Source: Gramella sp. MT6 (GTDB lineage: Bacteria > Bacteroidota > Bacteroidia > Flavobacteriales > Flavobacteriaceae). From it: a stretch of 64,000 nt of DNA. This document shows, piece after piece, positions 51,981-61,472 of the stretch. The stretch lies in assembly GCF_019357415.1 (NCBI RefSeq), contig NZ_CP048410.1:1488001-1552000 (forward strand), read 5' to 3'. The stretch's first letter is position 1, and the number at the start of each line of letters is the position of its first letter. The notes below the pieces were generated by a model that ran no database searches, was not told the DNA's origin, and saw only the letters and a program-made list of their open reading frames with translations. The translations under genes were made by a program, and so were the position numbers.

Positions 51981-53399
51981 TTGGAAAAGCAGGAGAACGA
52001 AAGATTCAGGGATAGTATAGGAACAGTTACTTCAGAAGGTAAACGTTCCTGGGTGTATCCTAAAAAACCTGATGGGATATTATATAAATATCGCAAATGG
52101 GTAAGCTATATCCTGCTGGCGATACTTTTTTCAGCTCCTTTTATTAAGATCAACGGGAACCAGTTCTTAATGTTCAATGTGCTGGAACGCAGGTTCCATA
52201 TCTTCGGGAAGATCTTCTGGCCACAGGATTTTTACCTGTTCGTATTAATGATGTTGATAGGGGTAGTTTTTGTGGTTCTATTCACGGTTGCTTTTGGTCG
52301 GATATTCTGCGGCTGGATATGCCCTCAAACCATTTTTATGGAAATGGTTTTCCGCAGAATCGAATACTGGATAGAAGGTGACCGGGGGAAACAGATAAGG
52401 CTGGATAAACAGCCCTGGAATGGCGAAAAAATCAGGAAAAAGGGACTTAAATGGTTCGTATTCTTTGTGATTTCCTTCCTTATCGCTAACGTATTCCTGG
52501 CTTATCTAATAGGTAGCGACAGGTTGTTGCTATATATACAGGATGGTCCGCTGGCGCACTTAAGTACCCTCATTTCACTTTTGATCTTTACCGGTGTTTT
52601 CTATTTCGTTTTTGCCTGGTTCAGGGAGCAGGTGTGTATTATCGCCTGTCCTTACGGAAGGTTACAGGGAGTTCTGCTGGATACAAAGTCTATAGTTGTA
52701 GCCTATGATCATAAACGGGGAGAGAAAGAAAAAGGTAGAGCTAAATTCAGGAAAAATGAGGATCGCGAAGATACGGGCAAGGGAGATTGTATTGACTGTT
52801 TCCAGTGCGTGCAGGTTTGTCCTACCGGGATTGACATAAGGAATGGGACCCAGCTGGAATGTGTGAATTGCACCGCCTGTATAGATGCTTGCAATAATAT
52901 GATGGATGCGGTAGACCTTCCGCGAGGTCTAATAAGATATGCCAGTGAGGAGAATATTGAGAAGAAAGCAAAATTCAGGTTCACACCAAGGCTTAAAGGT
53001 TACGCCTCGGTACTTTTTATCCTGGTATCGGTGCTTACGGGTATGCTTTTTCTAAGAAGTGATATCGAAGCTAATATTTTGAGATTGCCCGGACAGCTTT
53101 ATGAACACAAGGAGAACAACATGATAAGTAATGTATATACCTATAAACTTATCAATAAGACCTCTATAGGTTACGAAGATGTTCAATTCAGGCTGATATC
53201 TCATAATGGAACGATTAATACTGTAAAAGAACATATCAATGTGCCAGCAAACGGACTTGCTGAAGGAACACTTTTTATAGAGATAAACAAGTCGGTTTTA
53301 AATGATGATAAAGATAAAGTGAAGATCGCGGTATATAGCGGTGACCGTCTAATAGAAACAACCGGAACTACTTTTCTAGGACCCAGAAGTTATAATTAG
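51981..53399 (+). CDS. ccoG: CcoG, cbb3-associated ferredoxin-like protein
   Basis: 472 residues from a TTG start (51981), which gives MEKQENERFRDSIGTV. Five membrane helices surround NapH/CcoG motifs RIFCGWICPQTIFMEMVFRRIE and REQVCIIACPYGRLQGVL. A 2[4Fe-4S] ferredoxin part holds CIDCFQCVQVCPTGIDI and CVNCTACIDACN, and a periplasmic Ig-like C-terminal domain (about 375-470) follows. CcoG reduces Cu(II) for delivery during cbb3 assembly in studied species. It is followed by ccoH. Confidence 0.95.
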   Translation: MEKQENERFRDSIGTVTSEGKRSWVYPKKPDGILYKYRKWVSYILLAILFSAPFIKINGNQFLMFNVLERRFHIFGKIFWPQDFYLFVLMMLIGVVFVVLFTVAFGRIFCGWICPQTIFMEMVFRRIEYWIEGDRGKQIRLDKQPWNGEKIRKKGLKWFVFFVISFLIANVFLAYLIGSDRLLLYIQDGPLAHLSTLISLLIFTGVFYFVFAWFREQVCIIACPYGRLQGVLLDTKSIVVAYDHKRGEKEKGRAKFRKNEDREDTGKGDCIDCFQCVQVCPTGIDIRNGTQLECVNCTACIDACNNMMDAVDLPRGLIRYASEENIEKKAKFRFTPRLKGYASVLFILVSVLTGMLFLRSDIEANILRLPGQLYEHKENNMISNVYTYKLINKTSIGYEDVQFRLISHNGTINTVKEHINVPANGLAEGTLFIEINKSVLNDDKDKVKIAVYSGDRLIETTGTTFLGPRSYN

Positions 53400-53456
53400 A
53401 TATAAGCAAAGGGTATTGAAAATTGAAAAGATAAATAGAACTAAAAAATAGAAATT

Positions 53457-53906
53457 ATGAAGATCAATTGGGGAACAGGTTTGGTAATCGGGATGGTCGC
53501 TTTCATTTCCTTTATCATGTATTTCGTGGTTACGATGATAAGCAGTAAAGAATTTGATCATGACTTGGTAGTGGAAGATTATTATAAGGCAGAATTACAA
53601 TACCAGCAGGATATTGACGCAGAGCGTAATGCCCTGGGAATGGATGAAAAGATCACTCTTGAAAATAAAAATTCCGGGATCCTTATTCATTTTCCGGAAG
53701 AATTAGACCTGGAAGCCTTGGAGGGACAGGTGAATTTTTACAGGCCTTCCAACAAACTACTGGACTTTAGTATACCATTTTCAGAGATTGAATCTAAAAC
53801 GTTTGCTGTTCCTTCAGAAAAACTGGTAGGAGGCAGATGGAACGTAAGTGTGAACTGGAAACAAGAAGGAAAGGAATTCCTTTTCAAAAAAGAGATCAAC
53901 CACTAG
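53457..53906 (+). CDS. ccoH: CcoH (FixH-like) assembly protein
   Basis: 149 residues. An N-terminal helix (about 5-28, GTGLVIGMVAFISFIMYFVVTMI) then a periplasmic beta domain, with the FixH signature DLVVEDYYKAELQYQQDID and VNFYRPSNKLLDF, and VGGRWNVSVNWKQEGKEFLF at the end. FixH/CcoH is required for stability of cbb3 oxidase. Its stop is directly followed by the ATG of the next gene, so the two are coupled. Confidence 0.92.
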   Translation: MKINWGTGLVIGMVAFISFIMYFVVTMISSKEFDHDLVVEDYYKAELQYQQDIDAERNALGMDEKITLENKNSGILIHFPEELDLEALEGQVNFYRPSNKLLDFSIPFSEIESKTFAVPSEKLVGGRWNVSVNWKQEGKEFLFKKEINH

Positions 53907-54629
53907 ATGTTACTATCGGCACTCATATTCGGATTGTTGGGAAGTTTCCATTGCATAGGGATGTGCGGGCCTATAGCTTTTTTATTACCGCTGGACAGGG
54001 ATCATAAAGGTAAAAGACTCTTGCAGATCCTTTTGTATCATTCAGGTAGGATCTTCTCTTATTCGATCATTGGTTTGGCTTTCGGAATCGTAGGAAAGGG
54101 TTTATCTCTTTTCGGACTCCAACAGCAACTTTCAATCATCACCGGAGTGATCATGCTAATACTGGTCCTGATCCCAAACTCTAAGAATTACTTTAATTTT
54201 TCCAGCTCAGGTTTAAGAATGATCGGCAAATTAAAGAATAGCCTGGGCCGGGAACTTAGAAAAAAACGTCCCGATACGTTCTTTACCGTGGGGTTCTTAA
54301 ACGGCTTTCTTCCCTGTGGTCTCGTATACATGGCGGTGTTCGGAGCAATAGCTTCGGGAAATGCCTTCGAAGGTAGCTTGTATATGATGCTTTTTGGTCT
54401 GGGAACTATCCCCTTAATGACTAGCGCCATCTGGATAGGAAATTTTATTTCTCTGAAAACTCGCAGATATATACGCAAAGCAATTCCTGTTTTTGTAGGA
54501 ATTATTGCAATCATGTTTATTTTAAGAGGAATGGGTCTGGATATCCCATATCTGTCTCCAAAACAACAAACCGAGAATGTTTCTTCTCAGTTTGAATGTC
54601 ATACTCCAATACTAACTTCTAAATCATAA
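53907..54629 (+). CDS. Sulfite-exporter TauE/SafE-like membrane protein (CcoG-H cluster)
   Basis: 240 residues with six hydrophobic helices; start ATG abuts the ccoH stop. The N-terminus GLLGSFHCIGMCGPIAFLLPL has the HCxGMCGP motif, and a second GFLNGFLPCGLVYMAVFGA motif follows mid-protein, both characteristic of UreH/SafE-type proteins that accompany cco genes and are thought to handle copper or haem-related metals. No substrate evidence. Probably works in oxidase assembly. Confidence 0.9.
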   Translation: MLLSALIFGLLGSFHCIGMCGPIAFLLPLDRDHKGKRLLQILLYHSGRIFSYSIIGLAFGIVGKGLSLFGLQQQLSIITGVIMLILVLIPNSKNYFNFSSSGLRMIGKLKNSLGRELRKKRPDTFFTVGFLNGFLPCGLVYMAVFGAIASGNAFEGSLYMMLFGLGTIPLMTSAIWIGNFISLKTRRYIRKAIPVFVGIIAIMFILRGMGLDIPYLSPKQQTENVSSQFECHTPILTSKS

Positions 54630-54633
54630 AAAA

Positions 54634-54771
54634 ATGTCTCCACAACTCATCATTCCACTGGTCAACTGGACTCTCGGAACAGTAATAATCATTGTATTTG
54701 GCTTGGTTTGTCTGGGTTTAATGTTAATAGTTCATAGGATGGTAAATAGTGACCGGAATAAGAAGGATTAA
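54634..54771 (+). CDS. 45-residue single-helix membrane protein
   Basis: MSPQLIIPLVNWTLGTVIII begins the frame; 45 residues with one membrane helix (about 13-35) and a basic tail SDRNKKD, starting 4 bp after the preceding stop. The tight spacing in the cco operon, ATG start and hydrophobic-basic layout make it a probable last gene of the oxidase assembly operon. No family recognised; possibly a small oxidase-associated subunit. Confidence 0.6.
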   Translation: MSPQLIIPLVNWTLGTVIIIVFGLVCLGLMLIVHRMVNSDRNKKD

Positions 54772-54818
54772 ATTTTATGGGGGTTTTCCTGTATTTTTCG
54801 TCAGGTTTTAAAAACGCA

Positions 54819-54849
54819 TTGGATCTAAAAATTTTACTTCGTAAATTTA
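54819..54849 (+). promoter_or_regulatory. Promoter in the gap before the HTCS-like gene
   Basis: TTG (54819-54821), 20 bp, TAAATTTA (54842-54849), close to the TTG-N20-TAnnTTTG form. It would start transcription near 54856, just upstream of a hairpin and the terminator-like stem that begins at 54881. Confidence 0.5.
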
Positions 54850-54855
54850 TATGTT

Positions 54856-54927
54856 GTTAATCGGTAAAACGATTACACGGAGGCTAACTTGATATGCGTT
54901 TGTATATTTTGGTTAGCCTTTTTTTAT
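54856..54927 (+). ncRNA. Candidate short RNA of about 70 nt (or peptide leader)
   Basis: Starts after the promoter at 54819-54849. It holds a small hairpin AATCG/CGATT (54859-54874), a Shine-Dalgarno-like GGAGG (54879-54883), and ends in the stem AGGCTAAC/GTTAGCCT (54881-54888 with 54912-54919, 23-nt loop) followed by a run of T. The rest of the 302-bp gap 54772-55073 is AT-rich with no other feature. Could be a free small RNA, or the terminated leader of the regulator gene downstream. Confidence 0.4.
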
Positions 54928-54950
54928 TATTCTTATCAGTTTTTGTCTGA
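54894..54950 (+). CDS. Possible 18-residue hydrophobic peptide
   Basis: ATG at 54894, TGA at 54948-54950, giving MRLYILVSLFLLFLSVFV. A GGAGG stands 10 bp before the ATG, unusual for Bacteroidota where such sites are weak. The frame runs through the loop and 3' arm of the terminator-like stem, so translation and hairpin formation would exclude each other. May be a leader peptide or small membrane peptide; may be chance. Confidence 0.25.
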   Translation: MRLYILVSLFLLFLSVFV

Positions 54951-55073
54951 AAATTCCTTCTTTAATTTGTTAATATCATTTTAATAAATATGCTCTAAAA
55001 TTCTAAATGGCAGAGGTTTATAAAACTCTTATTTCCTAAATTATCAATGTTTTCACTGTTTAAAATTTGAGAT

Positions 55074-58000
55074 TTGGGGTATATTATATTCAGGACTCTG
55101 TTTTCCTTTATGATCATTTTAGGGATTACCGGTAAGCTTATCGGGCAGAATACAAATTTAGTTCAAAGGGTTAAGGCTATTGAGCCTTTTTCAAAAGCAG
55201 AAGTGGTACAAATTCAACAGGATTTAGGGAATAATCTCTGGATTACCACTCCGATGAAGATCACGAGATATAATTCTGTGGAGGTTGAAGATTACAACAA
55301 GTTCCGGAGAGTACCTCGGGAGATCGGCAATGAATACATAGCTACCTATACCGATTCTGAGAATAAAACCTGGCTTTACGGAAACCGTGGGATCGCAATT
55401 TTTCAACCAGACAAAAATCATTTTGAGTTTGTAAGTGATATCACCGGGAGGGTATACTCCATGAAAGAAGACCCAGGAAAGCAGTTATGGATCGCTGCAG
55501 AAAACGGTGTTTTTAAGCTGAACATCGATTCAAATAAAAATGATTTCGGACTTTCCAGATTCCTTTCTGAAAATACGCTGGCAAACGATATCGCCTTATT
55601 CGATAACAAGATCGTATTTGCCGGACCAAACGGAATCCTGACCATTGACAGGCGCTCTGGAAAATTCAATAAAATAGATCTTAGGTATCATAAGGATCTT
55701 CAGATAAGCAGCCTGCTGGCTCTGGAGAATATTCTGCTGATTGGTACGACCAACAAGGGTCTATACAAGATCGATGCTGATCTAAAGAACATTCAAAAGG
55801 TTTACTCGATACCTTATTCTATTTCACAGAATGAGATCACAGATATTACAAGTTTTGATGATGAGGTTCTTATTGCAACCAAAGGTACTGGAATCATAAG
55901 GTTGGATAAGGAGCTGAAATTGCTTGAGGATGGATCAATTTATCCGGAAAATGTTTACGAAGTCTTTCTGAATGAACAAAATCTATTATGGATAGTTGCT
56001 AAAGAAGGTCTGTTTTTGAGTAATTATTCAGGTATGGTCGTGGAAAAACTTAAAAACGATCCAAATAGATATTCAAGTCTTGGAGATAATTACGTGACTG
56101 CTGTAGAAAGGGATTCAAATGCTAAAGTTTGGTTTGGAACTGCCAAAGGTTTAAGTATTTGGGACACCAGAACAGATCGCTGGCAGCATATTCAAAATCT
56201 GAATTATAAAAAACATTTGAATGAACCCGATGAGATCACAAACCTGGCAGCTGTGGATGAGCATATGTGGGTTTCTACGGCTAATGACGGTGTTTATAAA
56301 ATTAATATTCATACCCTTTTAAGGGCGCATTATTCCGAGGAGGCGCTTTATAAGATAAAAGTGAGCTCGGCTAATGCACTTTTCGTTGATTCCGGAAATA
56401 ATATCTGGGTTGGAGGGGAGGAGGGCTATATCTCCAGGATCGCACCAAATAACCAGATAAAGAATTATCCGGTAAATAATGTCCAGGCCATCGCAGAACT
56501 TGGACCAAGGAAGATAATTCTTGCTACCGGTTCTGGCGTACACTCTTTAGATCCTAATACGGGAAGGTTAACCGATATTGAAAAACTTTCTGCTAGTCAA
56601 GGGATGATGTATTATGCAATGAACGATTTGAAGATCACCCAGAAAGGTATTGGGCTCTTTGCCACAAAAGGATCCGGACTAATATCTTATGATTTTAAAA
56701 CTGAAGAAGTTGAAATCATAAATGAAGCTAGTGGTCTTCCATCCAATAATATCGGTGGAATAGCTATAAATGAAGATATGGGATACTGGATTTCCTCAGA
56801 CGAAGGGATGGTTTATTATGAACCAGGGAATGATATTATTAAGGTTTATTCCGAATTAAACGGTTTGTCAACCTCCGAACTTACTACTGATTTTACCAGA
56901 CTTGACGATGGTTCATTGGTATTGGGAAGTACCAGAGGAGTGAACATCTTCAAGCCTAAAACCATGCTTGCTCAGCAGGATCTCAAGCCTCGCCTTCAGA
57001 TTAGGTCACTCTTTCTTCCAAAAAATAAAGACTCCGGAAAATCGAATATAGACCTGGCTAAAGCCAATGAAGTAGAACTTGATGAAAACACCGGTTTCAG
57101 GATCAGTTTCGCGGGATATTCCCATCTTGCTCCTGGAGATATTCAATATTCCTGGAAGCTGGAGGGCCTTGAAAATGACTGGAGTAAACCCTCATCTATA
57201 ACCTATGCCAATTATTCTAATCTTGCACCCGGGACTTATACCTTCAAGGTAAAGGCGAAACTGGATGGTTCTGCCTGGACAAAACCTGAAACTTTGAATA
57301 TCCAGGTAGCCGCAGTAGGAGGGACTATCAGTAGCGTTTACCTTTTCATGGGGATTAGCGTGCTGGCAATGGTAGTGATCTTTGTGGTGGTTTTTATTAA
57401 AAGGTCAAAGAATGCTGAACTGGCGGCGAGGGCAGAATTGCGCGATCAGCTCCAAAAAGAGTTTAAGAAGCCTGTGGAAAGCGCGGTAAAATCTCTTAGT
57501 AAGATTTCTTCCGAAGCTGAACAGGGAAGCAATGAAGACCTGCAGCGATATGCCGCCAGGTTTGATGATCTTTTCAATCAGATCCTGAACTTCAATTATC
57601 AGGGTTCGGTTTACGAAATTTCGAAGATCCATTTAAAGACCCATCTACCCAATTTGATAAAAGAAATTGAGCCGGTATATAATCTAAAGGACCTTGAAGT
57701 GATCATTAACGATCAATGGGGAGAGGAAGGTTTTTATTATAACATGGAAATGCTCGATAAAATCATGCTTAGTCTTATCTCTGGCAGCGCCGGTTATTCT
57801 CTAAAGAACGGTAAAATTATCATCAATCTTATAGGAACAAGTATTGGAGATCTAAAGTTACAGATAACCGATAATGGAAGGGGAATTCCTGAAAGCGATC
57901 TTAGGATCCTGGAAAAGAAAAAGCCTTTAGGATCATCCCCAGGATTTAGGGATAAAGGCGGATTACGGTATATTCTTAAAGCAAAGGATCTCATTAATAA

Positions 58001-58931
58001 AGCAGGTGGAAGCTTTAGCTATGAAACCGAAAAAAATGAAGGTTCTACCTTTACGGTCGTACTGAAGAACAGAAAAGAAGATTATCGTAAAGTGCCGGAA
58101 AGAGCGGCTGCTATTTTAAAGGCTGAAACATCGAAGCCCAGGGAAAAGTTCGAAATTCCTTCTGGTCTTACTCATCTAGGCGAAAGCAAGATCCTAATCA
58201 TTGAAAGCGAAACCAGGAATAGGGAACTCCTGGTAAGAGGAATTGGTGAATATTGCCAGATCTATCAGGCGACCAGTGCTGAAGAAGGGCTGGAGAAAGC
58301 AGGAATGATATTTCCAGATATAATTATTGCTGCAACCATTTTGCCCGAAATGAATGCTTTTCAGCTTTCAAAGATGATAAAAAGGAATATCGGTCTTAAC
58401 CATATTAATATCTTCCTGGTAGCAGATGAAGATCAGCAAATTAATGATTTGCAGTTAGATGAAATGACCGAAGTTATTAGAAAGCCTGTGGATATTATTG
58501 ATCTGCTGGAAAAGATCTCGAAAATACTTATCTGGCAACGGGACCTCAGGAATTCTTACGTGAAGTCTTATAAGGAACATTCCCAGCCTGAATTCAGAAC
58601 AGAGAGTGATAAGAAATTCATTCACGGCCTGAATGATGTTATTATTCAGAATATCAATAACGAGAATTTTACGGTGCACGATCTAAGCGCTGCCCAGGGG
58701 ATTACCAGTAATACTTTGTTTATGAAACTTAAAAGCCTGGTGGATCTTTCACCGCAAGATTTTATGGAATTCACAAGACTGAATTACGCGAGGGACCTTA
58801 TGGAGCACACAGATATGAATGTGATGGAAATAGCCTATAAATCTGGTTTCTCCAGCCCGAAAATTTTCGATAGTTCACTGAAAAAATTCTATGGACATAG
58901 CATAAGTGAATCTGTAGAGAAAGGATCTTAA
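55074..58931 (+). CDS. Hybrid two-component-type regulator (HTCS/SusR-like) with degenerate kinase and receiver
   Basis: 1285 residues from a TTG start. N-terminal helix or signal, then a periplasmic two-propeller sensor (about 30-640, e.g. IWIAAENGVFKL, VWFGTAKGLSIWDTRTD), a Y_Y_Y domain (about 690-755), one membrane helix (about 755-780), a kinase-like region, a receiver-like domain (about 1040-1155) and an AraC-type HTH (about 1185-1285). The acceptor site reads QKEFKKPV with K795 in place of His, and the receiver has A1087 where Asp is expected (PDIIIAATILP), so phospho-relay is lost. It faces alpha-glucan genes and probably senses a malto-oligosaccharide. Confidence 0.9.
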   Translation: MGYIIFRTLFSFMIILGITGKLIGQNTNLVQRVKAIEPFSKAEVVQIQQDLGNNLWITTPMKITRYNSVEVEDYNKFRRVPREIGNEYIATYTDSENKTWLYGNRGIAIFQPDKNHFEFVSDITGRVYSMKEDPGKQLWIAAENGVFKLNIDSNKNDFGLSRFLSENTLANDIALFDNKIVFAGPNGILTIDRRSGKFNKIDLRYHKDLQISSLLALENILLIGTTNKGLYKIDADLKNIQKVYSIPYSISQNEITDITSFDDEVLIATKGTGIIRLDKELKLLEDGSIYPENVYEVFLNEQNLLWIVAKEGLFLSNYSGMVVEKLKNDPNRYSSLGDNYVTAVERDSNAKVWFGTAKGLSIWDTRTDRWQHIQNLNYKKHLNEPDEITNLAAVDEHMWVSTANDGVYKINIHTLLRAHYSEEALYKIKVSSANALFVDSGNNIWVGGEEGYISRIAPNNQIKNYPVNNVQAIAELGPRKIILATGSGVHSLDPNTGRLTDIEKLSASQGMMYYAMNDLKITQKGIGLFATKGSGLISYDFKTEEVEIINEASGLPSNNIGGIAINEDMGYWISSDEGMVYYEPGNDIIKVYSELNGLSTSELTTDFTRLDDGSLVLGSTRGVNIFKPKTMLAQQDLKPRLQIRSLFLPKNKDSGKSNIDLAKANEVELDENTGFRISFAGYSHLAPGDIQYSWKLEGLENDWSKPSSITYANYSNLAPGTYTFKVKAKLDGSAWTKPETLNIQVAAVGGTISSVYLFMGISVLAMVVIFVVVFIKRSKNAELAARAELRDQLQKEFKKPVESAVKSLSKISSEAEQGSNEDLQRYAARFDDLFNQILNFNYQGSVYEISKIHLKTHLPNLIKEIEPVYNLKDLEVIINDQWGEEGFYYNMEMLDKIMLSLISGSAGYSLKNGKIIINLIGTSIGDLKLQITDNGRGIPESDLRILEKKKPLGSSPGFRDKGGLRYILKAKDLINKAGGSFSYETEKNEGSTFTVVLKNRKEDYRKVPERAAAILKAETSKPREKFEIPSGLTHLGESKILIIESETRNRELLVRGIGEYCQIYQATSAEEGLEKAGMIFPDIIIAATILPEMNAFQLSKMIKRNIGLNHINIFLVADEDQQINDLQLDEMTEVIRKPVDIIDLLEKISKILIWQRDLRNSYVKSYKEHSQPEFRTESDKKFIHGLNDVIIQNINNENFTVHDLSAAQGITSNTLFMKLKSLVDLSPQDFMEFTRLNYARDLMEHTDMNVMEIAYKSGFSSPKIFDSSLKKFYGHSISESVEKGS

Positions 58932-58950
58932 TACCAATTGCCCTGACAAA

Positions 58951-58987
58951 AATTAGCCTGTCTGGATCATTTCCAGACAGGCTAATT
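58951..58987. terminator. Bidirectional terminator, 16-bp perfect stem
   Basis: AATTAGCCTGTCTGGA (58951-58966) and its exact reverse complement (58972-58987) with loop TCATT, between convergent genes. The minus strand has the better T run (AATTTTTG), so it mainly terminates the alpha-glucosidase operon. Confidence 0.92.
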
Positions 58988-59008
58988 ATATTAAGAATGA
59001 GACCTGGA

Positions 59009-61408
59009 TTATCCTACCAGGTGGAGTTCACTAAATTCTTTGTCTATGATCATAGAATTTTCTTCGGCATTAAAATGAAGGTTCTCCAGTGGTACTTCTT
59101 CATTTTCATAGAATACTTTCTTGATCTTAAAAGGAAGACCGTGTAATTTCAATTTAAAGCTGGTATAAGGAGCTGAATATTTTCCACTCTTATGTTGCTG
59201 TAAAATGATCTCATCTTCCTTCCCGGTCATCTTAAAAGTACGCAGGCTATATACATTCTGACGATATTCATATCCATCATGAGCATCTTCATAAAACTCT
59301 GAATTTTCCTTTCCGAGTTTATAATATAGGTCCAGCGTCATTTGTTCCATTTTAATCTGATCTACATATTGCTGAACCGGATATTTTGGAATAACGGCAC
59401 CTTCCTTTATATAAATAGGGATGATATCCAAAGGAGCGTCCACCCACATTTCTTTTCCACCAACAATGAGTTTATCGTTCCAGAAGTTATACCATTTTCC
59501 TCTAGGGATATACATTCGTCGTCCCTGTACATTTGGTTCCTGCACTGGGCAAACCAGGATCTGATTTCCGAATATAAATTCATCAGATCTGTAATGTGTC
59601 TGTACATCTTCCTGGTCAAAATAAACCAGAGGTTTCAATATTGGCATACCTTCCTGAACATAATTATGGAATGCTGTATAGAGGTATGGTAATAATTGGT
59701 ACCTCAATTCCACAAATTTCCTGGCAATGTCCAGAACTTCTTCCCCAAAGAACCATGGTTCCTGTTCCCCGTGATCACCTGAAGAGTGTACACGGCAAAA
59801 TGGATGGAAGATTCCCAACTGTAGCCATCTAGCATAAAGTTCTCCCGAGGGTTGTTCTGCAAAACCGCCAATATCAGATCCTGAGAAACTCATTCCGCTC
59901 ATACATAATCTCTGTATCTGCACGTTTGCAAGCCAAAGGTGTTCCCAGGTAGCCACATTATCTCCCGTCCATGTAGAAGTATATCGCTGTCCTCCAGAAT
60001 AATTTGCACGGGTAATGATGAATGGTCTTTTTGGGAAATTGTATTTCTTAACTCCTTCATAAGTAGCCCGCGCCATTTGCATTCCGTAGATATTGTGAGC
60101 TTTACGGTGACTACATCTATGCCCGTCGTAATCATGGCGTACATCAAGAGGGAAAGTTTTTCCTGGTACTTCCATTACTGCCGGCTCGTTCATATCATTC
60201 CAGACACCTTTTACGCCTATATCGCCAATTAATTCACGATATAAACCACTCCACCATTCTCTTACTTCGGGATTGGTAAAGTCTGGGAAATAACATTCTC
60301 CCGGCCATACTTTTCCGCGCATATAGGGACCGTCAGCTCTTCGGCAGAAATAATTTTTCTCCAGGGCTTCCTTGAAAATATCATAGCTAAGGTCTATTTT
60401 GATTCCAGGATCTATAATGGCTACTGTTTTAAAGCCATCTTCTTCCAGCTCTGCCACCATTCTTTTTGGGTCTGGAAAATATTCTTTGTTCCAGGTGAAA
60501 CATCTGAAACCGTCCATATAATCGATATCCAAATAGATCGCATCACAAGGAAAATTCAATTCCCTGAATTTTGAGGTGATCTCTTTTACTTTACTTTCAG
60601 GATAATAACTCCATTTACATTGATGAAATCCAAGTGCCCACATAGGCGGTAACTCTGGTTTACCGGTAAGATCTGTGTAGGTAGTAAGAACATCATTCAT
60701 TTGTGGTCCGTAAATGAAATAATAATTCATTTCGCCACCATCTGCCCAGAAACTGGTAACATGTCTTCTTTCAGCACAAAAGTCGAAATGTGTTTTAAAA
60801 GTATTATCGAAGAAGATCCCATAAGACACATTGCTGTGCAAGCCCATGTAGAAAGGCACCGCCTTGTAAAGCTCGGTAGTATCCTTTCCATAAGCATATT
60901 GATCTGTATTCCACAGGCTTAGTCTTTTTCCCTTAAGGTTAAAGTTGGTGGGTTTATCTCCTAGACCGAAGAAGTTCTCCTGGTCCCTCGAAGACTTGCT
61001 CATTTTTACAAAATTGCCTCCAAATTCAAAACTCTCTTCCCAGTGGAAACCAAGTTCATCCTCAAGGATAGGTTTTCCGTTCAGGTCATACATTCCAACA
61101 CGAATGTCATCTCGGGCAACTTTACAAATGAATTTTTCTGTAGTGATCACAATATGAGTTTCGGTTTCTTCAACTTTAAGCTGATTAAAACCGTGAGGGT
61201 GATTTTCATCTACGGCATAAGAAAAGTCATCTTCAAAAATTCCGGTAGTGGAATATCTTAATCTAAGCATGTTATCACGTAGCACCCTAATATGGAGGCG
61301 AACCCCATTTTTAGTAATAAAATCAATGGTGTCCTGGTCGTATTCGTAAGATAACAATGCGGTGGGATACAAATTCCCTTTATGTTCTAGTTCTGTATTG
61401 GTAATCAT
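59009..61408 (-). CDS. Alpha-glucosidase, glycoside hydrolase family 31
   Basis: 799 residues, no signal peptide, so cytoplasmic. GH31 marks: LPPMWALGFHQCKWSYYPES, LDIDYMDGFRCFTW, the nucleophile D405 in GVWNDMNEPAV, and the acid/base Asp in TSTWTGDNVATWEHLW; MSFSGSDIGGFAEQPSGELYARW follows. It removes terminal alpha-linked glucose from malto-oligosaccharides or related glucans. Last gene of the minus-strand glucan operon (64 bp after glgB) and opposite the HTCS-like regulator. Confidence 0.95.
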   Translation of the reverse strand: MITNTELEHKGNLYPTALLSYEYDQDTIDFITKNGVRLHIRVLRDNMLRLRYSTTGIFEDDFSYAVDENHPHGFNQLKVEETETHIVITTEKFICKVARDDIRVGMYDLNGKPILEDELGFHWEESFEFGGNFVKMSKSSRDQENFFGLGDKPTNFNLKGKRLSLWNTDQYAYGKDTTELYKAVPFYMGLHSNVSYGIFFDNTFKTHFDFCAERRHVTSFWADGGEMNYYFIYGPQMNDVLTTYTDLTGKPELPPMWALGFHQCKWSYYPESKVKEITSKFRELNFPCDAIYLDIDYMDGFRCFTWNKEYFPDPKRMVAELEEDGFKTVAIIDPGIKIDLSYDIFKEALEKNYFCRRADGPYMRGKVWPGECYFPDFTNPEVREWWSGLYRELIGDIGVKGVWNDMNEPAVMEVPGKTFPLDVRHDYDGHRCSHRKAHNIYGMQMARATYEGVKKYNFPKRPFIITRANYSGGQRYTSTWTGDNVATWEHLWLANVQIQRLCMSGMSFSGSDIGGFAEQPSGELYARWLQLGIFHPFCRVHSSGDHGEQEPWFFGEEVLDIARKFVELRYQLLPYLYTAFHNYVQEGMPILKPLVYFDQEDVQTHYRSDEFIFGNQILVCPVQEPNVQGRRMYIPRGKWYNFWNDKLIVGGKEMWVDAPLDIIPIYIKEGAVIPKYPVQQYVDQIKMEQMTLDLYYKLGKENSEFYEDAHDGYEYRQNVYSLRTFKMTGKEDEIILQQHKSGKYSAPYTSFKLKLHGLPFKIKKVFYENEEVPLENLHFNAEENSMIIDKEFSELHLVG

Positions 61409-61472
61409 AGCCTTACAATCTTTATTGAAAAATACAAAAGAAGCTTATTCTACTGAATTTTTATTTAGTTGT

